From Gracilibacillus halotolerans (GTDB lineage: Bacteria > Bacillota > Bacilli > Bacillales > Amphibacillaceae), in the NCBI RefSeq assembly GCF_014206945.1, contig NZ_JACHON010000021.1, positions 1 to 44,103 of the forward strand: a stretch of DNA of 44,103 nt, read 5' to 3'. The translations under genes were made by a program, and so were the position numbers. The notes under the pieces are model-generated. The model made no database searches, had not been told where the DNA came from, and saw only the letters and a list, made by a program, of their open reading frames with translations. Positions 31,899 through 39,666 of the stretch are shown piece after piece. The stretch's first letter is position 1. Every line of letters starts with the position of its first letter.

Positions 31899-31995
31899 TA
31901 GAAAAAGGCAAACTATTTGAAAAGATAGGACGCAAAGCCTAGGGTCTAAGGGTAAAGTATATATTATTACCTATGACCGCCTGGCCGCCAAGACA
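31899..31995 (+). ncRNA. Cyclic di-GMP-I (GEMM-I) riboswitch aptamer
   Basis: Sensor RNA for cyclic di-GMP. The conserved G-G-C-A-A-A-C is followed by a hairpin with a GAAA tetraloop (CTATTT-GAAA-AGATAG, about 31911-31926). Then come the invariant G-A-C-G-C-A-A-A-G-C-C junction (about 31929) and a second hairpin whose stem holds the tetraloop-receptor pair (T-C-T-A-A-G and C-T-A-T-G-A). The closing C-C-T-G-G-C-C-G-C-C-A lies near 31979-31990. All family hallmarks are present. It lies in the leader of a LuxR-type regulator gene and is followed by an intrinsic terminator, so it very likely controls transcription of that gene in response to c-di-GMP. Confidence 0.92.
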
Positions 31996-32008
31996 TATTC
32001 TTCAATGC

Positions 32009-32045
32009 AGGCTATTTCTTACATCAAGGGATTAGCCTTTTTCTA
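32009..32045 (+). terminator. Riboswitch expression-platform terminator
   Basis: AGGCTA plus TTTCTT (32009-32020) pairs with AAGGGA and TAGCCT (32026-32038, one bulged base) and runs into TTTTCT. Bases 32035-32045 are also perfectly complementary, over 11 bases, to 31899-31909 at the 5' edge of the aptamer. The two pairings exclude each other. Confidence 0.75.
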
Positions 32046-32070
32046 AGGGTAAAATTGAGGAGGAATATTA

Positions 32071-32704
32071 ATGCGTATCGCGATCGTGAAAGAACCATCG
32101 ATTTTTTTAGAAGGAATTCTTAGTGTAATGGAGGTCGAGTTCCCGAACTACGACGTGGTTACTACGACACCGGGAAATATAGAGGCATTAGATGCATATA
32201 TAATAGATTTAGTTATATTTGACATTGATTCTAAAATAAACTTAATGCCTGCTATCCAACAATACCTAGAGAAAAACAAAAAAGTAATCGTATGGACGGA
32301 GGACAAGCGCCATCCAGATACCAGATATGGCCGAATTATTCTCTATGGATCTGCATGGCTATTTTTACAATGGTATGGAGCGGGAGGATTTGGTACATGC
32401 CATCAAACGTATCATTTCTGGTCAACCATTTGTAAATGAAACATTAGCAGGTGTTTTATTAGGTACTTATAGAGAACAAACATCAAAAGAGCCACAGCGA
32501 CCGGTTGGTATTTTTACAAACAGAGAGTGGCAAGTTATGGAGCTACTAGCAGAAGGATATAGTAACCAAAAGATTAGCGAACAGCTTTTTATTACGGATA
32601 AGACGGTGAAAAATCATATAAGCTCTATACTTAGAAAATTGAATGTTCCGGATCGTACGAATGCAGTGTTATTTGCACTGAAAAACAGATGGTTTGTTAT
32701 TTAA
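32071..32704 (+). pseudogene. LuxR-type regulator with degenerate receiver, frameshifted
   Basis: Together the two frames here make one response-regulator-like protein of about 210 residues. The first (ATG 32071 behind GAGGAGGAA) encodes a receiver-like domain. The usual N-terminal acidic pair is replaced by K-E (I-V-K-E-P-S-I-F), although D-I-D at the phosphoacceptor site and T-E-D remain. After T-E-D-K-R-H-P-D the sense passes to the next frame (from about 32324), which gives G-Y-F-Y-N-G-M-E and a complete LuxR helix-turn-helix (T-N-R-E-W-Q-V-M-E-L-L-A-E-G-Y-S, T-V-K-N-H-I-S-S-I-L). The break between about 32310 and 32326 equals one inserted or two deleted bases. The gene is a pseudogene, a sequencing error, or expressed as two parts. 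It lies under a c-di-GMP riboswitch and just upstream of a tyrosine-kinase pair. Confidence 0.75.
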
Positions 32705-32720
32705 CTAAACAACGCGAAAG

Positions 32721-32762
32721 AAAGACTGTCTGGTGAGTTCAAACTCTCAGGCAGTCTTTTGC
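32721..32762 (+). terminator. Terminator after the LuxR-type gene
   Basis: AAAGACTGTCTG at 32721-32732 pairs with CAGGCAGTCTTT at 32748-32759 and is followed by TGC; it separates the regulator from the kinase operon. Confidence 0.8.
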
Positions 32763-33088
32763 TTGTGGTTTTCTATTAAATAAGTAATCTTACATATATA
32801 GAATAGCAGTCTAATAAGTAGAATGATTCATTTTGAAAAAATAGAAGTAAATACCATGAAAATATGCTAGAATATCTTTAGTTTATGGTAATTAAAAATG
32901 AAAACTAGTATATATCCCTATAGATTAGAAGAAATACAGGACGCCTAGTACGTGTCATACACCTAAAGTTTCCAAATATATATGTAAATATTTCGAAACT
33001 ACTATGACCAAATAGAAAGTTTTATGTTACAATCATATGGGTTATGTTATAATTCCCCTTATGAACAACTATTCGGAGGTTACAGAGA
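32763..33088. other. Leader region of the BY-kinase operon
   Basis: AT-rich and without a gene. The only clear signal is the promoter at 33025-33053. Two near-identical 11-base stretches, T-A-T-G-T-T-A-[C/T]-A-A-T, at about 33023 and 33043, overlap it and could be a regulator site. No second riboswitch is visible. Confidence 0.45.
33025..33053 (+). promoter_or_regulatory. Extended -10 promoter of the BY-kinase operon
   Basis: TATAAT at 33048-33053 is preceded by TGT, an extended -10 element. TGTTAC at 33025-33030, 17 bases upstream, is a weak -35, so an activator may be needed. Confidence 0.55.
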
Positions 33089-33853
33089 ATGGAAGAATCG
33101 ATATCACTGAAGGAAATATTCGAGGTCTTACGAAAACGTATCGTACTTATTATCTTAATGATCGTTGGGGCTGCTGCAGTTAGTGCTATTATCAGTTATT
33201 TTATTATTACACCAAGCTATGAAGTGAGCACGCAGTTTATTGTTAACCAAGAAGCTGGTGAACAATCCAACGTAGATATTAACCAAATTAGATCGAATGT
33301 TGAAATTATTAATACATATAACGATATTATAAAGAGTAATAGAATTCTTGATCAAGTCGTTGATGAAATGAATTTAACGATTTCGGCAGGTGCTTTAGGT
33401 CAAAAAATCACAGTCTCTAGCTCGCAAAATTCACAGGTTGTAACGTTGACTGCTTCTGACTACGATCCAAAAGTTGCGGTAGACATAGCGAATACAACGG
33501 TAGAAGTTTTCCGTGAAGATTTACCTGAAATCATGAATGTAAATAACGTAAGTGTTCTATCAGAAGCTTTCGTTCCTGCTAACCCGACTCCGGTTAGTCC
33601 GAAGCCTTTATTAAATATTGCCATTGCTATTGTTCTTGGTGCGATGGTTGGTATTGGTATTGCCTTCTTATTAGAATACTTAGATAACTCTATTAAAACA
33701 GAGCAAGATGTTGAAGATAAATTAGGATTACCTATCTTAGGTGTTATTGCACATATCGAAGAAAGTGAATTAGTTCGTGGACATACTGTACCGATGTCCG
33801 GTGCTCGAATGGAAAGGGGGAATTACGGTGGCGCGAAGAAAAAGACCGTCTAA
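33089..33853 (+). CDS. Wzz/YwqC-type modulator of a BY-kinase
   Basis: Membrane protein that activates a cytoplasmic tyrosine kinase and helps set polysaccharide chain length. The N-terminal S-L-K-E-I-F-E-V-L-R-K-R precedes transmembrane helix 1 (about residues 18-40). The extracytoplasmic Wzz domain follows, then the proline-rich P-A-N-P-T-P-V-S-P-K-P before helix 2 (about 174-194), which is the family hallmark. The C-terminal cytoplasmic tail would contact the kinase. AACTATTCGGAGG precedes the ATG. The kinase gene begins inside its 3' end, 26 bases before the stop, so the two are translated together. Confidence 0.9.
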   Translation: MEESISLKEIFEVLRKRIVLIILMIVGAAAVSAIISYFIITPSYEVSTQFIVNQEAGEQSNVDINQIRSNVEIINTYNDIIKSNRILDQVVDEMNLTISAGALGQKITVSSSQNSQVVTLTASDYDPKVAVDIANTTVEVFREDLPEIMNVNNVSVLSEAFVPANPTPVSPKPLLNIAIAIVLGAMVGIGIAFLLEYLDNSIKTEQDVEDKLGLPILGVIAHIEESELVRGHTVPMSGARMERGNYGGAKKKTV

Positions 33854-34520
33854 GAATACAACAGCAAGACACTTAATTACAAAAATGAATCCACATTCCC
33901 CGATTGCGGAGCAATATAAAACAATACGTACAAATTTACAATTTTCATCAGTCGATGGAGATTTGAAATCGATTCTTTTAACTTCTGCTGGACCGAGTGA
34001 AGGTAAATCGTCGACAACAGCAAACCTTGCGATCGTATTTGCACAACAAGGAAAACGAGTTCTGTTAATCGATGCAGATATGAGAAAACCTACCTTGCAC
34101 TATACTTTTCGTCTCGATAATCGAAAAGGATTGAGTAGTGTCCTTGTAGGAGAAGCAGCTTTGGAAGACGCAGTAACACCTAGTGATGTATCAGGTTTGG
34201 AACTTTTATCTTGTGGTCCAATTCCTCCAAACCCATCTGAATTACTAGGATCGAAATCGATGGAAAATTTACATGCATTGGCCACATCTCAATATGATTT
34301 GGTAATTTTCGATACACCACCTGTGCTAGCTGTAACGGATGCACAAATTTTAGCTAATATGTGTGATGGAGCAATCATGGTTGTTCGTAGTAATCAAACA
34401 GAGTATGATGAAGCGACAAAAGCAAAAGAATTGCTAACAGTTGGTAAAGCAAAATTACTCGGAGCGGTATTAAATGACCGTGTAATGAAAAAAGGCCAGT
34501 ATTATTATTATGGAAATTAA
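33828..34520 (+). CDS. Bacterial tyrosine kinase (CpsD/CapB/YwqD-type BY-kinase)
   Basis: Cytoplasmic P-loop tyrosine autokinase that with its modulator controls exopolysaccharide synthesis and other targets. Walker A is S-A-G-P-S-E-G-K-S-S-T, Walker A' V-L-L-I-D-A-D-M-R-K-P and Walker B L-V-I-F-D-T-P-P. The C-terminus carries the autophosphorylated tyrosine cluster, Q-Y-Y-Y-Y-G-N. GTG 33828 is chosen because AAAGGGGG stands just before it; the longer frame lies within the modulator. No polysaccharide genes follow: a terminator ends the operon and a toxin island begins. The matching phosphatase-like gene is nearly 9 kb away. Confidence 0.92.
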   Translation: MARRKRPSKNTTARHLITKMNPHSPIAEQYKTIRTNLQFSSVDGDLKSILLTSAGPSEGKSSTTANLAIVFAQQGKRVLLIDADMRKPTLHYTFRLDNRKGLSSVLVGEAALEDAVTPSDVSGLELLSCGPIPPNPSELLGSKSMENLHALATSQYDLVIFDTPPVLAVTDAQILANMCDGAIMVVRSNQTEYDEATKAKELLTVGKAKLLGAVLNDRVMKKGQYYYYGN

Positions 34521-34525
34521 GTTGG

Positions 34526-34558
34526 AGCATCCTTGCTATTATGTAGGGATGCTTTTTT
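34526..34558 (+). terminator. Terminator of the BY-kinase operon
   Basis: AGCATCC at 34526-34532 pairs with GGATGCT at 34547-34553, followed by TTTTTG. Confidence 0.75.
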
Positions 34559-34821
34559 GTTTTCCCTCATCTGCCCTCGCTTCAAGTAACTTTTACTCCT
34601 TTTTAAGCTAGTAAGTATGTCCTGTACTTCATCTCTAGCTAATTCTTTTTCCGTAGTTAAGAATTCAACTTAATAGGGTAAATTAACCAATTTTGTTAAA
34701 AGTCATTTTTCTCCATTCTTTTTCTGGTATATTAATGAATGATTTTAAAAATACAAACACTCCGTACATTTCTAAAAAAAATAGTGGATTGCTCCTAGGT
34801 TGCGAGATAAGGAGGGAAAAA

Positions 34822-36387
34822 ATGAGTACGACCCAAACATTAGAGACGAAAACACTAGTCGAAGCGATGGAGAGTCGCGCCAAAGAATACCGGTTGCTTC
34901 GTGACCAATTTCAGGAATTGAAGACTTCTTTTAAGGACATCGTGGACTTGGATGACTTTAAAGGAAAGACTGCGGACTCGGTAAAAGGCTTTTATCGTGC
35001 TCAAATAGATGTGGTCAATTCTTGGATTGATTTCATCGATTTACAGGAAGCTTTTTTCAAAGGGATTAAAGGAATGGCAGACGATGAAGATTTAGGTGGA
35101 AAAACGCTCGTCCATCTTCCTTTCCTTGAAAGTGATTTAAAGAACAGTGAATCGCGAGCACGGCAAATGGTAGATAGCCAAGAGCAAGCCTTAGAAGATA
35201 TTTTCTCTGGTATTAGTGATATTGTTTCTTTGGAACCGAATTCGACGAAGCGGTTTGACAAACACATCGATGAGGCTACGAAAAAGCGAAAAGAAACAAA
35301 AGAGAAAGTAGAAAACTTTGATCAAACACTTTTAGAGTTTTACGAACAGTCTAAATACCATGAAAATGTCATTGCAGGGTTAATTTCTGAATTATACAAA
35401 GCATCCTCACAAGGAGGCGAGGTAAATCCTCTGTACTTTAATGAGGAGGCATACAAAAAGAGTGACGTACATACAGCGAGAGAAGAAGCAAAAGAGATTA
35501 CTGCCAAATATATTAGCTGGCAAGATGAATTGGAAAGAGCACGAGAGTTAGAGAATCGTTCTTTTGGAGAGAAAACGTGGGACACAATCTGTACCTTCAC
35601 TGGAGAAGTAACAGGTTATTACGATATGAAACGTGCGTCAACAGGAGTCGATCCGGTAACAGGTCAAGTATTGACAGATGGACAGCGTGCGACGTCAGCC
35701 GCATTGGCAGCTGCAGGATTTATTCCATTTGTCGGATGGGCAGGGAGAGCAGCAAAAGGCGGACACGCTATCTATAAAACTAGCAAAACATTCTCGGCTG
35801 CTGATAATGTGTTAAACGCCTACAAAACAACTGAGGCATTTGATATACTAAAAACATCAGAACGAGGACTGTATGGCTTAGCCTCAGCCAATGGCTTTAG
35901 CGAATTCATTACGGGACGAGATATATTCGGTAATCCAATCAGTGAAGAGGAACAACAAGCTGGCTTTGAACGCGCCTTATTACTCCTACCGTTTAAAGGT
36001 AAAACAGCTAACCCAGTGTTGGGAGTTAGAGATGATGCTAGGGGTACGAGTAAGGGTGCGGGTAAATATCAAGTTGGAGCATATAAAGATATTAAGGGAG
36101 TAGAAGGACTTGATGCCCATCATGCAGGACAGAAGGCAGCAATGAAGAAATTAGTAGATAATTATGATTTAAATACAGCACCCGCAATTAATGTTCCGAA
36201 GGTAGGGCACACCATTAAAGGACCTAATGGAATAGTTTCTAGAAGTACAAAAGGAATAGATAATCCTAGACAGTTATTGGCAAGAGATATTAGGGAACTT
36301 AGAAGAGTCTATGATGATATACCGAATTCTGCTTTAAAAGAACTTATTGAACTAAACAAAAAAATGTATCCAGAAATGAGGAAATAA
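34822..36387 (+). CDS. LXG polymorphic toxin (T7SS substrate), HNH-like C-terminal domain
   Basis: Antibacterial toxin of 521 residues secreted by the type VII (Esx) system. The N-terminal LXG domain (about 1-210) is helical and has the family's D-L-D-D-F-K-G-K and S-V-K-G-F-Y-R segment. A pretoxin region (about 250-400) holds D-P-V-T-G-Q-V-L-T and hydrophobic A-A-A-G-F-I-P-F-V-G-W-A-G-R-A-A-K-G-G. The C-terminal 105 residues contain G-L-D-A-H-H-A-G-Q-K, V-G-H-T and S-R-S-T-K-G, like small His-rich nuclease toxins of the HNH/EndoVII type; nuclease activity is inferred. The ATG at 34822 follows AAGGAGGG. No Lap-type partner genes are visible upstream. The immunity gene starts one base after the stop. 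Confidence 0.85.
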   Translation: MSTTQTLETKTLVEAMESRAKEYRLLRDQFQELKTSFKDIVDLDDFKGKTADSVKGFYRAQIDVVNSWIDFIDLQEAFFKGIKGMADDEDLGGKTLVHLPFLESDLKNSESRARQMVDSQEQALEDIFSGISDIVSLEPNSTKRFDKHIDEATKKRKETKEKVENFDQTLLEFYEQSKYHENVIAGLISELYKASSQGGEVNPLYFNEEAYKKSDVHTAREEAKEITAKYISWQDELERARELENRSFGEKTWDTICTFTGEVTGYYDMKRASTGVDPVTGQVLTDGQRATSAALAAAGFIPFVGWAGRAAKGGHAIYKTSKTFSAADNVLNAYKTTEAFDILKTSERGLYGLASANGFSEFITGRDIFGNPISEEEQQAGFERALLLLPFKGKTANPVLGVRDDARGTSKGAGKYQVGAYKDIKGVEGLDAHHAGQKAAMKKLVDNYDLNTAPAINVPKVGHTIKGPNGIVSRSTKGIDNPRQLLARDIRELRRVYDDIPNSALKELIELNKKMYPEMRK

Positions 36388-36388
36388 A

Positions 36389-36739
36389 ATGAATGATATT
36401 TTTGTTAAATCACTTTATGAGTCTATCATTAAAGAGAACCTTCAAATATACAAAGACTTGTATGAAACAACGAATGTTACTTCTAAAACAGATGATTATT
36501 TAAAAAAAGCTATTGGTTTTTACGATAGTTTAACTGACGAAAATAAAGATATATTAATGAAGATAATTGAACAAACTATGATTGATACTATTTCAAACAT
36601 GCTAGGTGTAATTGATGGAAGTTCGACTTTAAAAAATTGTTCGTTAGAACCTAAATTACTTCTCGATTCTATTGATACGGAAGGAGAACTGCAAGATTCG
36701 TTTTTAGAATTCATAGAAGAAAGAGATAGTAACAGCTAA
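36389..36739 (+). CDS. Immunity protein for the LXG toxin
   Basis: A 116-residue acidic, probably helical cytoplasmic protein starting M-N-D-I-F-V-K-S-L-Y-E-S, with a central F-Y-D-S-L-T-D-E-N-K-D. I do not recall its immunity family name. Its position one base after the toxin stop, its size and its acidity are those of a cognate immunity protein that blocks the nuclease domain. Translation is probably coupled to the toxin. A 33-base perfect copy of its 5' end occurs at 40956, followed by unrelated sequence. Confidence 0.75.
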   Translation: MNDIFVKSLYESIIKENLQIYKDLYETTNVTSKTDDYLKKAIGFYDSLTDENKDILMKIIEQTMIDTISNMLGVIDGSSTLKNCSLEPKLLLDSIDTEGELQDSFLEFIEERDSNS

Positions 36740-36811
36740 TTAGATTTTTTATTATAAAGGTCTTCATAAAGAGCACAGTTAAAATATATAAATAGTTTGA
36801 ATGAATTCGAT

Positions 36812-36852
36812 TACCTTGATTGGCTAAATGCCTTTCAAGGTATTTTATTTTA
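36812..36852 (+). terminator. Terminator of the LXG toxin-immunity pair
   Basis: TACCTTGA at 36812-36819 pairs with TCAAGGTA at 36835-36842 before TTTTATTTTAAT. A nearly identical hairpin, including the loop, is at 39621-39655. Confidence 0.75.
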
Positions 36853-37218
36853 ATTTATATTAAATCAGCTGATATTTAAGTGAGAAAATAAGAGAATGAT
36901 TTGTTTGAGAATCAAAAGCTCATGAAGGTAGTACCATCATGTAGTTTGGTTTTATAAGTAGGATAAGATAACAAGTACGATAAATAGGCGAGATGACATT
37001 TTACATGGCAGGGGTACTTACGATATGTAATGGCTACAAACTAACGAGATCATACATGCTCGTGGCGAAAAATAATGGGTAACGTATAAGAGTGTTTTTT
37101 ACTTACTTTGGCTCGTAAATATTGGATTGTATTTTTACTAGGGATGGTCGTATAATACTCGCTATTCGTTTAAAAAGCGTTACATATATTTTAATTTTCG
37201 TAACGTGAGGGTAAAAAG
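36853..37218. other. Non-coding gap in the toxin island
   Basis: No gene with a start and ribosome site. The sequence looks like decayed DNA between the functional toxin pair and the mobile-element remnants that follow. Confidence 0.4.
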
Positions 37219-37320
37219 TTGAACATTGTTTGGTATCTACGAGTCTCGACTCAAGGACAGGTAAGAGATGGATACAGCTTGAAGTATCAAGAAGATGAAA
37301 TCAACTGCATATTTAATTGA
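37219..37320 (+). pseudogene. Serine recombinase, N-terminal remnant
   Basis: From TTG 37219 the frame encodes 33 residues with Y-L-R-V-S-T-Q-G-Q then G-Y-S-L-K-Y-Q-E-D-E-I. This is the start of the catalytic domain of resolvase/invertase-type serine recombinases, with the nucleophile serine in R-V-S-T. It stops at a TGA after about a quarter of the domain, and no continuation is found. It is a dead remnant of a mobile element or phage-type integrase. Confidence 0.75.
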
Positions 37321-37329
37321 GCCATCATT

Positions 37330-37496
37330 ATCCCAGCTATTTATTAAAAGTGAGCAACAACACATGTTCCGTGATAAAAGGGAGTGAAATATTTAGATTA
37401 GTGAACGAAGATGGGAATACAACAAAAGAACCAATAAACACGGACTTTCTTGTGAGAAGTATCGTCCGAGACATTTCGTTTAAAAGAAGGAAATGA
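37330..37496 (+). pseudogene. Unidentified gene fragment
   Basis: A short open frame without a start, ending in F-R-L-V-N-E-D-G-N and R-S-I-V-R-D-I-S-F-K-R-R-K and a TGA at 37494. Its protein-like composition and its place between two dead mobile genes suggest a gene tail. I do not recognise the family. Confidence 0.3.
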
Positions 37497-37542
37497 ACAA
37501 TGTGGGAGGCGAATAAAAAACAGTTAATGAGTTTATTAGACT

Positions 37543-37955
37543 TCAACCAGACTCGATGCCAGGTATTGACCTCGTAACAGCTTCTGCTTTAATTGTGGAG
37601 ATAGGTGATGTGAGACGCTTTCCAAATGCCAACAAATTAGCACGATTTACGGGGATTGCGCTTGTTTACTTTAGGTCTGGTGGAAAAGGTAAGGAACATA
37701 AAAGTTAACAGAGAAATCGGGCGCTTCACGCTTTATTTTACAATTTAGCAGTACAGTAAGTGCAAGTAGCAAAAGGAAGTAAGCTGCCGAAGAACGCAGT
37801 GTTCTATCTTACTACCAACGTAAGCTGGAAGAAGGGAAAACAAAGGGACAAGCATTGTGTGCATAATGAGAAGGTTTGTGAACATTGTTTATGGCATGAT
37901 GAAACATAAAACAGCCTATAAATTGCCGATAGTACAAGAGAAGGAAGTAGTTTAG
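37543..37955 (+). pseudogene. IS110-family transposase, C-terminal remnant
   Basis: Pieces of the Transposase_20 domain of IS110-type elements are spread over shifting frames. They are M-P-G-I-D-L-V-T-A-S-A-L-I-V-E-I-G-D then L-A-R-F-T-G-I-A, then R-A-L-H-A-L-F-Y-N-L-A, then Y-Y-Q-R-K-L-E-E-G-K-T-K-G-Q-A-L, and last R-R-F-V-N-I-V-Y-G-M-M-K. At least three frame changes and several stops make it inactive. The N-terminal RuvC-like half is missing. It may have brought or removed parts of the toxin island. Confidence 0.85.
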
Positions 37956-38008
37956 TAAGGTACTAGAAGGTGTGTTTTTTTCCTTTTTGAATTTAAGATT
38001 ACAACATA

Positions 38009-38522
38009 GGGTGCGGGTAATGTAAAGTATTTAGATGATTTACCAAGAATAAAATAATTTTAAAAGAAATGATATACATGACTCTGAAGAGTTTGCAAGA
38101 CAATTGAAAGACCAAGAAAAAGATATAAATGAATTAACGGTTGACGAGTATCTAAAAATAGAGAAAGATATATTGCTGAAGGTAGAGCAATAGAAGAAAA
38201 TGCAGCTCAAAAAATGGCTAGACAAGAAGCACTTAAAGATAAAATTACTGAACTGCGAAAACAAGAACTTTCCAGAGCAAATACGGCAAAGCAAGCTTCA
38301 GAATGGCTGGAAACAAAAGCAGCAGTTCATAATCCAGATTAAATAGCTGGAGGAAGAGCAGACATTATTGGAGGTTTAGGTGATAAAAGAGTAAATTCCT
38401 CAATAGGTTCACAATGGAAATATAGAATTGATGTTGTTGAGGAGCAAATTTAAGAAATTGCGAAGAATATGTCACCTGAACAGCTAAAGAATACTTATTT
38501 AAATCTGGAATTAACTGAATAA
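38009..38522 (+). pseudogene. Ntox15 (Tde-type) toxin C-terminal module, decayed
   Basis: Orphan toxin tail without an N-terminal secretion part. It begins at G-A-G, reading through a 12-base stretch identical to the pretoxin-toxin junction of the intact LXG gene (36054-36065), as expected when a C-terminal module is swapped out. Then come L-T-V-D-E-Y-L, E-N-A-A-Q-K-M-A-R-Q-E-A-L, A-S-E-W-L-E-T-K-A-A-V-H-N-P-D and S-S-I-G-S-Q-W-K-Y-R-I, matching my memory of the Ntox15 DNase family. It carries an early stop, a frameshift near 38152-38165 and two TAA stops (38340, 38451), both at places where CAA (Gln) is expected. It is not functional. Confidence 0.75.
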
Positions 38523-38541
38523 TCAAAGAAGGAAATCTTAA

Positions 38542-39084
38542 TTGGAAACTATATTTAGCGATTTTATAAAACATGAAACAGTTGATGAAGATGTTATTTT
38601 AAAATATAAGGGTAGACTTCCTGAAGAATTAATAAAACATGGAAAAATATGGTTTTGGTACTTTCGCAAATGACTTTTTAAAAGTTATTAATCCAGACGA
38701 TTATTTAGATATTTTAGAGAGAAGTTATCTAAGGCTGAGCAGGCGATTCCTATTTTTACAACCGCAATGGGTGATATTATAGTATGGGAAAAAGATAAGT
38801 ATATAAATTTATTAAACTTTAGGAAAGGGTATGTTAATGTTGTTTCATCCGGATTTGAATTCTTTTTTGAAGACTTAAAAGATAATGACTTTATGAACGA
38901 TGAATTAATGTGGAAACCTTATCCTGAAGGTATTAGTAAATACAGTGCTCCTAACTATGACGAGTGTTTTGGATACACCCCTTTATTAGGTTTAGGTGGC
39001 TCAGAAAAAGTAGAGAATCTAAAAAAAGTCAAATTGAAGGAACATATTCTTATTATTACTGAATTTATGGGCCCAGTTCAGTAA
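38542..39084 (+). pseudogene. Tdi1-like immunity protein (GAD-like/DUF1851), frameshifted
   Basis: Remnant of the immunity gene for the Ntox15 module just upstream. The frame from TTG 38542 (after AAGAAGGAAA) begins M-E-T-I-F-S-D-F-I-K-H and K-G-R-L-P-E-E-L-I, a GAD-like start. It is broken near 38645-38655, resumes with Y-G-F-G-T-F-A-N-D-F-L, and breaks again near 38717-38733. The last frame gives A-M-G-D-I-I-V-W-E and later C-F-G-Y-T-P-L-L-G-L-G-G-S, as in DUF1851. Agrobacterium Tde1-Tdi1 pairs the same two families. The last frame from ATG 38767 could still make a 105-residue fragment, but without a visible ribosome site. Confidence 0.72.
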
Positions 39085-39114
39085 TGTTCAGGATTATGAT
39101 ACAGAATTAACTAT

Positions 39115-39155
39115 AAGCACTTGATTGCCTATATAGGTAAAAAGTGTTTTTAATT
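39115..39155 (+). terminator. Terminator after the Tdi1-like remnant
   Basis: AAGCACTT at 39115-39122 pairs with AAGTGTTT at 39142-39149 (one G-T pair) before TTAATTTTTTA. Confidence 0.6.
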
Positions 39156-39184
39156 TTTTATTAGATATTTATGCATTTGATAAA

Positions 39185-39604
39185 ATGATTGATGCTTTAC
39201 TAAAATTCATAGCTCACGAAGATAGTACCTTCAAGGCTATAAAAATTAAAGAAAGTAGGATACAAATGGCATATGATTCTTTAATAGGAACATTAATAAA
39301 ATATGAAGATAGTGACATTATATTAAACTGGGAAAGTGGATTGAAGATTATCGGTGAACTAGACACAGTTTTCGAAACAGACAATGGATTAGATGAGAGT
39401 GATACAAATTATACGGAATATAATGCAGCTGCTTTCCGAGTAAAGGATATTTTATCATATCCATCTACAAATGAAGGCAATGTATATAATTGGTTAAAAC
39501 AGAAAAGAAGCTCATTGGTTGAAATCTCTCTCTATGATGATCCGCCAAGTGCAATGTTTTTAACGGAAGGAGAAAATATATGGAAAAGGAACAGTCTAGA
39601 ATAA
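39185..39604 (+). CDS. Hypothetical protein, probable orphan immunity protein
   Basis: An acidic 139-residue cytoplasmic protein that I cannot assign to a family. It starts [13 protein letters not shown] and has a helical N-terminus and a polar second half ending in [10 protein letters not shown]. The ATG at 39185 has no ribosome site, and the frame stays open further upstream, so it may have lost its true 5' end. Size, acidity, and the cassette terminator after it, nearly identical to that of the LXG pair, suggest an immunity gene left from a lost toxin module. Confidence 0.5.
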   Translation: MIDALLKFIAHEDSTFKAIKIKESRIQMAYDSLIGTLIKYEDSDIILNWESGLKIIGELDTVFETDNGLDESDTNYTEYNAAAFRVKDILSYPSTNEGNVYNWLKQKRSSLVEISLYDDPPSAMFLTEGENIWKRNSLE

Positions 39605-39620
39605 CAACATTATTTACATA

Positions 39621-39658
39621 TACCTTGATTGGCTAACTGCCTTTCAAGGTTCTCTTAT
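39621..39658 (+). terminator. Terminator copy shared with the LXG cassette
   Basis: ACCTTGA at 39622-39628 pairs with TCAAGGT at 39644-39650. Stem and loop match the hairpin at 36812-36842 with very few differences. Confidence 0.7.
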
Positions 39659-39666
39659 TTAATTAG

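Noticed and set aside
32310-32330. Programmed ribosomal frameshift in the LuxR-type gene
   Set aside because: No slippery heptamer, stimulatory hairpin or internal ribosome site is visible; mutation or sequence error is simpler.
34521-34821. Lap-type or WXG100 partner gene upstream of the LXG toxin
   Set aside because: The 300-base gap holds only the kinase terminator and no frame of suitable length with a ribosome site.
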